10,388 bases of DNA, from assembly GCA_012032855.1 (NCBI GenBank), contig JAAUQA010000073.1, positions 1 through 10,388 of the forward strand, read 5' to 3'. Below, one piece after another: positions 1 through 6,884 of the stretch. This DNA is from Candidatus Competibacteraceae bacterium (GTDB lineage Bacteria; Pseudomonadota; Gammaproteobacteria; Competibacterales; Competibacteraceae). Both the position numbers and the translations under genes were made by a program. Position 1 is the first letter of the stretch. Every line of letters starts with the position of its first letter. The notes below the pieces were generated by a model. It was not told the DNA's origin. It was given only the letters and a program-made list of their open reading frames with translations, and ran no database searches.

Positions 1-202
1 TTAGCCTTTTATTGGAAGTAACAGCAGCTCGCTGCTGTAGTCGTTTATTTTGCTGCTGTCACCTTTGGCGGCGAGCTGTCTTGTCGCCAAGGCATGACGA
101 GTTACGCATTTCCCTTCAACAATGCCGATAATCTTTCCCACGACCTATAACGGATTCTGTATAGTCCGATTCCTGGTTTGATGCGCGTATACCTTCCACA
201 CC
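1..202. other. Left-edge region without a convincing gene, upstream of trkH
   Basis: No recognisable coding sequence covers these bases. A near-perfect hairpin, acagcagc-TC-gctgctgt, lies at 21-38, and a second copy of gctgctgt is at 52-59. No T-run follows directly, so I do not call a terminator. The trkH promoter should lie here. Two sequences resemble a -10 box (TATAAC at 146-151 and TATAGT at 160-165), but neither has a good -35 box at 16-18 bases, so neither is called. A leftward 46-codon frame (GTG at 141, stop at 1-3) is discussed in the findings. A neighbouring gene may end just outside the window. Confidence 0.4.
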
Positions 203-1676
203 ATGTTCTACCACCCTTTCACCCGTTTGCTGCAGGAGCGTCATGTCCAAGGCATTATCGGGTTTCTCTGCATAGTCTTCAGTTTTTCAATGATTCCGCC
301 GCTGCTGGTATCTTTGTGGTATGACGACGGTGAAATCGAGCACTTTGCGCTCTCGTTTGCGCTGATTCTGGTCACCGGCTTGATCCTATGGTTGCCTGCA
401 CTCGGGAGCATGGGAAATTTCAAGCGACGAGACGGTTTCGTTATCGTCACGCTATTCTGGTTGGTCATCAGTTTGTTATCGGCGATTCCGTTCATCATAG
501 GGCCGCATCTGGACTTCGTGGACGCCTTTTTCGAAGCGGTTTCCGGCTTTACTACCACAGGCGCGACCGTGATTATCGGTTTAGATGCGTTGCCGCCGTC
601 GGTGTTGTACTACCGAAGCCAATTACAGTGGCTGGGAGGTATGGGCTTAATCGTGTTGGCGGTAGCACTCGCACCCATGCTCGGTATCGGTGGCATGCAG
701 CTTTACACAGCCGAAGTGCCTGGACCAATGAAGGAGGAGAAACTACAGCCTCGCTTGGTGCAGACGGCGCGTTCGCTGTGGGTGATTTACCTGGTGTTGA
801 CGGTCGCTTGCGCTGGTGCTTATTGGGTGGTCGGCATGACTCTATTCGACGCTACCGTGCACAGCTTCGCCACCGTATCGACCGGGGGGTTCTCTTCACA
901 CGACGCCAGTCTTGGTTATTTTAACAGCGTGGCCATTGAGCTGGTCGCCGTTTTGTTCATGCTGGCCGGTGGGATTAATTTTGCGGTGCACTATAGGGCA
1001 GCGCTGTCTATTTCATTGTCGCCCTACTGGCGCGACGTCGAGGTGCGGGCCTTTTTGATGTTCATCTTTGTGAGCCTCATGGTGATCGCCTTGATGCTGT
1101 GGTATTTCGAGGAGTACGCTGGTTTTCACGAGGCGATGACCAATTCCCTGTTTGAAGTGGTGTCGGTTATCACCAGTACCGGTTTCGGGACTGCGGATTT
1201 TTCCGCTTGGCCGAGCTTTTTGCCGTTATTGTTGATTTTCATCAGCTTCATCGGTGGGTGCGGAGGCTCCACCGCAGGAGGTATCAAAGTGTTGCGCATT
1301 CTGCTATTGGTCAAGCAGGGTGGTCAGGAGATCTTTTTATCTGATCCATCCCAGCGCAGTACGGCCCCTGCATGTCGGTGGGCGCTTGGTGACGGCGCGC
1401 ATGAGCGATGCGTTGTGGGGATTTTTTTCAGTATATGTGGTGGTATTTGTATTTTTGACGCTGATGATGGTGGGCGCCGGGCTTGATCCGATCAGCGCCT
1501 TTTCTGCGGTGGCTACCTGCATAAACAACCTTGGGCCGGGACTGGGTGAGGTGTCGGTCACTTTCGCGTCGGTGAGTACGCCTGCCAAGCTCCTTGGTGT
1601 CCTAGCCATGTTGCTGGGGCGTCTGGAGATTTTTACCGTGTTGGTGATTCTCTCGCCCGCCTTCTGGCGCGATTGA
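203..1676 (+). CDS. trkH: Trk system potassium uptake protein TrkH (interrupted by one frameshift)
   Basis: TrkH is the membrane subunit of the Trk system. It forms the inner-membrane potassium path and is gated by the cytoplasmic nucleotide-binding protein TrkA, which is not in this window. Seen: a hydrophobic multi-helix protein with four selectivity-filter loops (TTTGAT at residues 117-122, STGGFSS at 226-232, STGFGT at 325-330, and NNLGPGLG near base 1524) and the conserved GGCGGSTAGG segment at 351-360. The frame opened at 203 is right up to about residue 378, then runs off-family to a stop at 1486. The family sequence (LIHPSAV, then WGFFSVY) resumes one base later and ends at 1676. Dropping one T from the T5 run at 1334-1338 restores about 490 residues; E. 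coli TrkH has 483. ATG 203 is the first start after an in-frame stop at 179-181; no clear ribosome binding site precedes it. The gene converges on gspJ. Type CDS is used because a base-calling error is the likelier cause. Confidence 0.93.
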
Positions 1677-1693
1677 CGGCGAACGAAAACCGA

Positions 1694-2307
1694 TCAGCGA
1701 CCTGATACCAAGAACAGACGGGTGATTTCTCCCCAATCCTGCAATAACACCTGAACTTCGACAGCGCGCGGCACTAAATCCAAGTTGGTCTCGGAGCTGT
1801 TGGTAGACGGCGGCCAAACGGTTTGCCAACTATCCTCCTGGTCCAAAAAACGGATTTGCACCGCTTCGATCCGATCAAGCAACAGTGTCTCTTGCGGTTC
1901 AGTTAAACCGGCGCGATCCAGCACATCCCATTGCAAACGGTATAATTGATAGTTTTCCCAGCGGTAGCTCAGCCGTTGCAGACCGGCGCGCGCTCGTTTA
2001 AGCGGATTAGCCCAACCCGTGCGGTCAGGGTGAATAGATCATCCTGCAAGCCGCCGCTGAGCAACGCCGCCTGCTGTTGGCCGAATTCATCGCGAATCGA
2101 GCGACTCACGATCTGGGTGATGTCTTGTTCCAACAAATGAAACGCCATTTGCACTTGCGCCAATCGTTGTGCCTCGGCTTCGATCGCCGCTTCGGCGAAT
2201 AACACGCTGCGCAACCCCCCATAGGCCATCACCGACAGAATGGCAAACACTGCTAACGCAACCAGCAACTCCAGCAAAGTAAACCCCGCCTGACGCCGGA
2301 CGTTCAT
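1694..2307 (-). CDS. gspJ: Type II secretion minor pseudopilin GspJ (interrupted by one frameshift)
   Basis: GspJ is a minor pseudopilin that joins GspI and GspK at the tip of the type II secretion pseudopilus in the inner membrane and periplasm. Seen: a short basic leader ending at G8, the prepilin cleavage motif G-FTLLE with Glu at +5, and a hydrophobic helix. Family-like sequence continues to about base 2025, then the frame drifts and stops near 1969. The neighbouring frame carries the expected GspJ middle and end: GWANPLKRARAGLQRLSYRW, then PRAVEVQVLLQDWGEITRLF. Adding one base in the gcggtc stretch at 2021-2026 (CCC on the coding strand) joins the parts into about 204 residues, a normal length. 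The ATG overlaps the gspI stop as ATGA, which suggests translational coupling. Last gene of the leftward run; gspK does not follow. Confidence 0.9.
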
Positions 2308-2675
2308 GAAGCGGTCCGTCCTTTGAACGCAATCAAGCTGATCAAGCTCGCTGTGTCACCTCGTTGCCGCACCGTGACATCCAAACGACGCAGATCGTCA
2401 TCGGTAGTATCGCTGACCCGCACTTCCCATTCCCATTCCCGACCCGCCATATCGGCCTGACCTTTATTGACGCCAAGTGCCGGCCAGTCTTCCTCTAATT
2501 GGATGGCATTGATCCGATTCAGCGCCACCCAGGATGCCAAGGTCTGATCGCGCAGATAACCGATGTTGCCGATGCCTTCGCCGGTGGCTTTGATCACAGC
2601 GCTCAAGGCAATCGCGAGGATGGCCAATGCCACCAGTATTTCCAGCAAGGTGAAGCCATGCAGGAAGCGTTTCAT
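2304..2675 (-). CDS. gspI: Type II secretion minor pseudopilin GspI
   Basis: GspI is a minor pseudopilin that nucleates the tip complex of the type II secretion pseudopilus with GspJ and GspK. The gene is complete at 123 residues, normal for the family. Seen: a seven-residue leader MKRFLHG with two basic residues, the prepilin peptidase site G7-F8, Glu12 at +5 of the mature protein, and an alanine/isoleucine/leucine-rich helix. Then come the family-typical segments [20 protein letters not shown] and GREWEWEVRV. The stop overlaps the gspJ start (ATGA). The start lies at the place where a repaired gspH would stop, also as ATGA. Confidence 0.93.
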   Translation of the reverse strand: MKRFLHGFTLLEILVALAILAIALSAVIKATGEGIGNIGYLRDQTLASWVALNRINAIQLEEDWPALGVNKGQADMAGREWEWEVRVSDTTDDDLRRLDVTVRQRGDTASLISLIAFKGRTAS

Positions 2676-3219
2676 CGCGCCGGACCCACTGCAGACGTCC
2701 GGTCAAATCACCGGTTACCGTGATGCTGTTGGGATCAGACACCGTACCGAGAGAAACACTGAATGGTGTCGCTTCGCCGGTGGATAGCAACAGAACCTGC
2801 GGTTCAAGGGCCGATCTTTGTTGCGTGAACTCGACCGGGCGATCCTCAACGACTAAGGCCAATTGCACCTCTTGCGGTAACTCATAAGATTGTGGCAGGT
2901 CGGTATCAACCGGTATCCCCCACTCCTCTTCGCGATTGAGCAGTAAAAACGTATAACCCGTCGGGGAGAAATAAACGCCGTGCTGTTCGCCGCGCAACAC
3001 GGCTTCCTGTTGACTGAGTTCCAGCCGTGCGAATAACCGTTGGGCTTCACGTTCAACGCGTTCAGCCGGATCGTTACCGCGTATCGACAATACCGCAAAC
3101 CCGGCGATGATGCCGATCAGCAACACCGTCACCAGGACTTCAAGCAGGGTGAACCCGCTATGAGTCCAGATTCCAGTTACCGATGTCGGCGTTTTTGCCG
3201 TCGCCACCGAGTTGACCAT
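2464..3219 (-). CDS. gspH: Type II secretion minor pseudopilin GspH, probably 3'-extended by a frameshift
   Basis: GspH is a minor pseudopilin linking the GspG shaft to the tip complex of the type II secretion pseudopilus. Seen: the cleavage motif G22-FTLLE, a hydrophobic helix, and a family-like beta-rich domain ending in [11 protein letters not shown] near residue 177. The open frame then runs another 70 or so residues through gspI in the wrong frame, giving 251 residues where about 150-190 is usual. One extra base in the GGG at about 2687 (coding CAGTGGGTCC) would end the protein at TGA 2674-2672, overlapping the gspI start as ATGA. I therefore infer a missing base, though no conserved residues follow it to prove this. 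The 5' end is also odd: ATG 3219 gives a 22-residue leader with only one lysine and overlaps gspG by 62 bases. GTG at 3207 is an alternative start. Confidence 0.82.
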   Translation of the reverse strand: MVNSVATAKTPTSVTGIWTHSGFTLLEVLVTVLLIGIIAGFAVLSIRGNDPAERVEREAQRLFARLELSQQEAVLRGEQHGVYFSPTGYTFLLLNREEEWGIPVDTDLPQSYELPQEVQLALVVEDRPVEFTQQRSALEPQVLLLSTGEATPFSVSLGTVSDPNSITVTGDLTGRLQWVRRDETLPAWLHLAGNTGGIGHPRDCLERCDQSHRRRHRQHRLSARSDLGILGGAESDQCHPIRGRLAGTWRQ

Positions 3220-3628
3220 CGGCGCCTAGTGAATAGATGTCAACAGGAGCCTGCTGACCGGGATTGAGATATTGATAAGGCTGACCCCAAGGGTCTTTAG
3301 GCAGGGTTTCCACATACCCATTCGCTTTCCAGCGCGGCGGCTCAGGCAGGATAGTTGGTTTCTGCACCAGGGATTCCAGCCCCTGTTCGGTGGTCGGGTA
3401 CACGTAGTTATCCAACTTATAAAGGTCCAATGCACTTTTCAGCGCCCGGATGTCCTGTTTGGCCTTGATAATCCGGGCCTCATCCGGTCGGTCCATGATA
3501 CGGGGTACCACCACAGCAGCGAGAATGCCCAAAATGACCACAACCACCATGACTTCGATTAAGGTGAAACCGTGGATCGGGAACCTAGAAGGTCGGCGGG
3601 GATTAGATTGGTAAGGAGTTATCCGCAT
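3158..3628 (-). CDS. gspG: Type II secretion major pseudopilin GspG
   Basis: GspG is the major pseudopilin, the repeated subunit of the periplasmic pseudopilus that drives substrates through the secretin. Complete at 156 residues. Seen: a basic 20-residue leader with RR and R, cleavage site G20-F21 in [20 protein letters not shown], Glu at +5, and the hallmark [12 protein letters not shown] and [16 protein letters not shown]. The acidic C-terminal loop [18 protein letters not shown] matches the calcium-binding region of the family. ATG 3628 gives a plausible leader, but no good ribosome binding site is visible. It begins 47 bases after the apaH stop and heads the gspGHIJ set. The secretin, ATPase and platform genes (gspD, E, F) and the prepilin peptidase gene are not in this window. 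Confidence 0.95.
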   Translation of the reverse strand: MRITPYQSNPRRPSRFPIHGFTLIEVMVVVVILGILAAVVVPRIMDRPDEARIIKAKQDIRALKSALDLYKLDNYVYPTTEQGLESLVQKPTILPEPPRWKANGYVETLPKDPWGQPYQYLNPGQQAPVDIYSLGADGQLGGDGKNADIGNWNLDS

Positions 3629-3675
3629 GTTTCTGCTTGGCCAATATTAAGGTTATCGAATAATACGAGGGCAGT

Positions 3676-4482
3676 TCAGCACGACACCCACTGCACATGG
3701 TCAGGTTCCTCCAAGCACAATGCCGTCAAGCGTTTGCCCCAGACGCAGCCGCTATCCAGTGCATAGATACCGTGGGTTCGGTAATAGCCTAACGCCGCCC
3801 AATGACCAAAAACCACATTCAAATCCGCGTTGCGTCGCTTCGGCACCTCAAACCACGGCAAAAGCGACTTTGGTTGGCTACCGGGGGGGCCTTTCTGGGT
3901 AAATTCCAGGGTGCCGTTGGGATGGCAAAATCGCAATCGCGTCAGGGCATTGACAATGAACCGCAAGCGCTTAATGCCGTTTAAAGATTCTTTCCAGCGA
4001 CTCGGCTCGTTACCGAACATCTGCGCCAAGAAATCCCGATGATCGGGAGCACGCAAGGCTGTCTCCAGTTCCGCCGCACAGGCTTGCGCCTGGGCTAAAT
4101 CCCACTGTGGTGCAAGACCTGCGTGAACCATCGTAAAGCCGAGCGTCGCATCGTGATGCAATAGCGGCCGGTGGCGCAACCAATCCAGTAATGATTCCCG
4201 ATCCGGGGCTTTCAAAATGGAATGAAACGTGTCTTTGCGCCGCGCTTGCTGAAACCCCGCGGCGACAACCAGCAGGGTGAGATCATGGTTACCCAAGACA
4301 GTAATCGCCCGATTTCCCAGCGACTGCACCAAACGCAATACTTGCAACGACTGCGGACCCCGATTGACTAGATCGCCGGCAAACCACAACATGTCCTGAG
4401 CGGGGTCGAAGCGCAGCTGCTCCAACAGCCGTTGCAAAGGATCGTAACACCCCTGCACATCACCGATAGCATAGACGGCCAC
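3676..4482 (-). CDS. apaH: Symmetrical bis(5'-nucleosyl)-tetraphosphatase ApaH
   Basis: ApaH hydrolyses diadenosine tetraphosphate (Ap4A) to two ADP in the cytoplasm, controlling Ap4A levels and, in E. coli, removal of Np4 caps from RNA. It belongs to the PPP-type metallophosphatases. Seen: metal-binding motifs GDVQGC (7-12), GDLVNRGP (36-43), GNHD (64-67), VHAG near 118-121 and FGHW near 225. Also LRFIVNALTRLRFC and IYALDSGCVWG, typical of ApaH. E. coli has GDVHGC; Gln in place of His in this motif is, to my knowledge, common in other gammaproteobacterial ApaH. Length 268 against 280 in E. coli. The start is GTG at 4482; an in-frame stop two codons upstream rules out a longer form. It follows apaG by 20 bases, as in E. 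coli. Confidence 0.96.
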   Translation of the reverse strand: MAVYAIGDVQGCYDPLQRLLEQLRFDPAQDMLWFAGDLVNRGPQSLQVLRLVQSLGNRAITVLGNHDLTLLVVAAGFQQARRKDTFHSILKAPDRESLLDWLRHRPLLHHDATLGFTMVHAGLAPQWDLAQAQACAAELETALRAPDHRDFLAQMFGNEPSRWKESLNGIKRLRFIVNALTRLRFCHPNGTLEFTQKGPPGSQPKSLLPWFEVPKRRNADLNVVFGHWAALGYYRTHGIYALDSGCVWGKRLTALCLEEPDHVQWVSC

Positions 4483-4502
4483 AGCTTAAAACGACCGGGG
4501 CT

Positions 4503-4880
4503 TCAGTGTAAGGTACGCGGTATGGCCAGGGTAAAAATGGGAATATCCGCATCGAACGCACTGCCATCATCAGCAACCATTTGATAGCTCCCCTGCATAC
4601 TGCCCACCGGCGTTTTCAGGACCGCACCACTGGTGTAGCGGAAGCCTTCACCGGGGCGAAGATACGGTTGTTCGCCGACCACGCCGTCACCGCGCACTTC
4701 TTCGATATGGCCGTTGGAATCGGTGATAATCCAGTGCCGAGTCAATAGCCGCGCCGACACCGTACCTTGGTTGCGGATGGTAATGGTGTAGGCGAACACG
4801 TAGCGTTCTTCAATAGGGTCGGATTGCTCTTCCACGTAAAAAGTCTGTACATCGACTTGGATATCATGTTTTAAGTCCAT
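4503..4880 (-). CDS. apaG: ApaG (Co2+/Mg2+ efflux protein family, DUF525)
   Basis: ApaG is a small cytoplasmic beta-sandwich protein of unclear function, long linked to cobalt resistance and magnesium efflux and nearly always encoded beside apaH. Seen: family signatures ERYVFAYTITIRNQG, RHWIITDSNGHIEEVRGDGV, VGEQPYLRPGE, FRYTSGAVLKTPVGSMQGSY and DIPIFTLAIP. I chose ATG 4880 because AGAGGAG lies eight bases upstream and the product is then 125 residues, the E. coli length. The frame stays open to 4907, but that start would add nine residues unlike the family. It lies 23 bases after tal and 20 bases before apaH. Confidence 0.95.
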   Translation of the reverse strand: MDLKHDIQVDVQTFYVEEQSDPIEERYVFAYTITIRNQGTVSARLLTRHWIITDSNGHIEEVRGDGVVGEQPYLRPGEGFRYTSGAVLKTPVGSMQGSYQMVADDGSAFDADIPIFTLAIPRTLH

Positions 4881-4888
4881 TGTCTGTT

Positions 4889-4895
4889 CTCCTCT
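4889..4895 (-). promoter_or_regulatory. Ribosome binding site of apaG
   Basis: The coding strand reads AGAGGAG, eight bases before ATG 4880. It is one of only two clear Shine-Dalgarno sequences that I found in the window, and it decides between ATG 4880 and the longer frame from 4907. Confidence 0.8.
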
Positions 4896-4903
4896 GGCGA
4901 CGC

Positions 4904-6019
4904 TCAAACAGTAGCGGTCAAATCGGTGGCTTTAGCTTCAAGACCGGCGAGCAAGTTAGCAAAAGACTGAGCGAATGCAGCCACGCCTTCCTGTTCTAAA
5001 CGATCGGTGACGGCACGCAAGTCGATGCCTAACGAGGCCAAGGAAGCGAGTTGCGCTAACGCAGTTTCTATCCCGGTCTCCAGTTTGTTCGCGACTACGC
5101 CGTGATCACGGAAGGCTTGGTAAGTGGCGGGGGGCATAGTATTAACGGTGTCCGGGCCGATCAGATTTTCCACGTACAACACATCCCGATAAGCGGGGTT
5201 CTTGGTACTGGTGCTGGCCCACAATAACCGCTGTGGCAAGGCACCGGCAGCGCGTAATGCGGCAAATCGGGTGTCGTTGAAGCGTTCTTTAAACCGTTGA
5301 TAGGCGTATTTGGCATTAGCAATGGCAATCTTGCCCTGTAGCATCGGCTGCTTTTCGGCTAACAGCGGGTCTAGCGTGCTATCCAACCGGCTGACAAAGA
5401 AACTGGCTACTGAAGCGATACGATCCAAGGACCTTCCTTGCGACAGACGCTGTTCCAAGCCCGTCAAATAAGCGTCGATCACCGCTTCGTAGCGCCCCAC
5501 GGCGAATAACAGCGTCACATTGACCGAAATTCCCTCGGCAATCAACTGCGTGATTGCCGGCAAACCGGCTAGCGTGGCCGGCACTTTAATCATTAGGTTG
5601 GGCCGATCTAAACGGGCATGCAACGAACGCGCTTCACGAACCGTGGCGTCGGTGTCGTGCGCCAAATCCGGAGACACCTCCAGACTGATCCGGCCATCCA
5701 CGCCGTTGCTCGCTTGATAAGCCGGTAACAGTAGATCGGCTGCAGCGCGCAGATCCTCAATAGCCAAGGCATAGAATAAATCACGGCTGGATTGCGTTGG
5801 TGAGGTCTGTAATTGTTGCCGTATCGTCTCGTCATACACGGCGCTGCTGGTGATCGCCTTATCGAAAATCGTAGGATTCGACGTCAGGCCGCGTAGATCG
5901 TCCTCCGCGATTAACCGGGCTAGTTCCCCGGAAGTCAGCAGGCCGCGATGAATATCATCGTACCAGACACTCTGGCCGCTGGCGTTTAACTGGCGCAGCG
6001 GGTTGTTCGCTCGGGACAT
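4904..6019 (-). CDS. tal: Transaldolase
   Basis: Transaldolase moves a dihydroxyacetone unit between sedoheptulose 7-phosphate and glyceraldehyde 3-phosphate in the non-oxidative pentose phosphate pathway, in the cytoplasm. Seen: [11 protein letters not shown] (46-56), [10 protein letters not shown] (111-120), [16 protein letters not shown] (141-156) with Lys145 as the likely Schiff-base lysine, [10 protein letters not shown], and [11 protein letters not shown] (about 265-275), then [20 protein letters not shown]. Its 371 residues fit the longer transaldolase subfamily known from mycobacteria and cyanobacteria, not the roughly 317-residue E. coli TalB form. The start has GAGGAA six bases upstream. 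It sits 34 bases after rsmA and 23 before apaG, splitting a gene pair that is adjacent in E. coli. Confidence 0.95.
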   Translation of the reverse strand: MSRANNPLRQLNASGQSVWYDDIHRGLLTSGELARLIAEDDLRGLTSNPTIFDKAITSSAVYDETIRQQLQTSPTQSSRDLFYALAIEDLRAAADLLLPAYQASNGVDGRISLEVSPDLAHDTDATVREARSLHARLDRPNLMIKVPATLAGLPAITQLIAEGISVNVTLLFAVGRYEAVIDAYLTGLEQRLSQGRSLDRIASVASFFVSRLDSTLDPLLAEKQPMLQGKIAIANAKYAYQRFKERFNDTRFAALRAAGALPQRLLWASTSTKNPAYRDVLYVENLIGPDTVNTMPPATYQAFRDHGVVANKLETGIETALAQLASLASLGIDLRAVTDRLEQEGVAAFAQSFANLLAGLEAKATDLTATV

Positions 6020-6025
6020 GCTCGG

Positions 6026-6031
6026 TTCCTC
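6026..6031 (-). promoter_or_regulatory. Ribosome binding site of tal
   Basis: The coding strand reads GAGGAA six bases before ATG 6019, supporting this start. It lies in the 34-base gap after rsmA, so tal has its own translation signal within the run. Confidence 0.7.
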
Positions 6032-6053
6032 ATCGGCTGGCTTGGTGCAAATA

Positions 6054-6884
6054 TTATAGCGACTTGCTCAGATTCGCCCCAGTGGCTTCACTGTAGTAAT
6101 TACTCAGGGCAGCGAATTCGGCCAGCCCCAGGGTCTCCGGGCGAGCGCTCGGAGCCACGCCGAGAGTGACCAGCGCTGCTTCGTCAAGTAAGCCACGCAA
6201 GGTATTGCGCACAGTTTTGCGGCGTTGCCCGAACGCGCTGCGCACCAGTAAAGCGAAATGCTGCTCGTTGATAATGTCTACGGGGGGTTGGGTATGGGGT
6301 ATCAGCCGAACGAAGGCCGATTCCACCTTCGGCGGTGGTCGGAAAGCGCCCGCGCCCAGAGTAAACAAGGGTTCGACCCGACAGCGGTACTGCACCATAA
6401 CCGAAAGCCGACCGTAGGCGGATTGCCGTGGTCCTGCGGCCAATCGGTCAACGACTTCCTTCTGCAGCATGAAGTGCATATCTGCAATAGCCGGCAGCTG
6501 GTTCAATAAATGAAACAGCAAGGGGGTGGCGATGTTATAAGGGAGATTGCCCACCACATGCAGGGGCTGATCAGTGCGGCGCAAGCCGGCAAAATCGAAG
6601 TTAAGTGCATCGGCGTTGTGAATGCACAGATCCCCGTCTTCCGCTTGGGCGCGTTCCTGCAAATGGGGAATCAAGGTCCGATCTAATTCCACCACATCCA
6701 AGCGCTTGACGGCGACCAGTAAAGGAAATGTGATTGCGCCTAAACCGGGCCCGATTTCCACCCATTGCTGCGACGGTTTTGGGTTGATTGCGCGCAGAAT
6801 GCGTTGGATGGCGCCCGGATCATGTAAGAAGTGCTGTCCGAACCGTTTGCGTGGTCGTACTGCGGCGGAGCCGTTCAGGCTCAC
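6054..6884 (-). CDS. rsmA: 16S rRNA (adenine(1518)-N(6)/adenine(1519)-N(6))-dimethyltransferase RsmA
   Basis: RsmA (KsgA) dimethylates A1518 and A1519 of helix 45 in 16S rRNA using S-adenosylmethionine, a late checkpoint of small-subunit assembly. Seen: [10 protein letters not shown] near the N-terminus (13-22), the SAM-binding motif [11 protein letters not shown] (42-52), an acidic VVELDR (64-69), the catalytic-site motif NLPYN (113-117), and [12 protein letters not shown]. Length 276 against 273 in E. coli, complete. The start is GTG at 6884, overlapping the surA stop as GTGA, so translation is probably coupled. In E. coli pdxA lies between surA and rsmA; here there is no room for it. Confidence 0.96.
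   Translation of the reverse strand: MSLNGSAAVRPRKRFGQHFLHDPGAIQRILRAINPKPSQQWVEIGPGLGAITFPLLVAVKRLDVVELDRTLIPHLQERAQAEDGDLCIHNADALNFDFAGLRRTDQPLHVVGNLPYNIATPLLFHLLNQLPAIADMHFMLQKEVVDRLAAGPRQSAYGRLSVMVQYRCRVEPLFTLGAGAFRPPPKVESAFVRLIPHTQPPVDIINEQHFALLVRSAFGQRRKTVRNTLRGLLDEAALVTLGVAPSARPETLGLAEFAALSNYYSEATGANLSKSL

Noticed and set aside
21..59. Inverted repeat acagcagc/gctgctgt plus a third copy as a terminator or protein site
   Set aside because: No T-run directly follows the stem, and short CAG/CTG-type repeats arise easily by chance; noted only in the left-edge entry.
388..924. 178-codon rightward frame inside trkH
   Set aside because: It lies wholly inside trkH in another frame, is rich in Arg and His, and has no family features; the trkH frame there is clearly genuine.
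1677..1693. Terminator between the convergent trkH and gspJ
   Set aside because: The gap is only 17 bases, with no stem-loop and T-run visible in either direction.
1602..1829. Leftward frame across the trkH end and gspJ
   Set aside because: It overlaps the conserved ends of two genes and its translation shows no family features; it is a shadow frame.
3802..4042. Overlapping rightward frames opposite apaH
   Set aside because: They oppose an intact apaH with all its motifs and have no recognisable domains.
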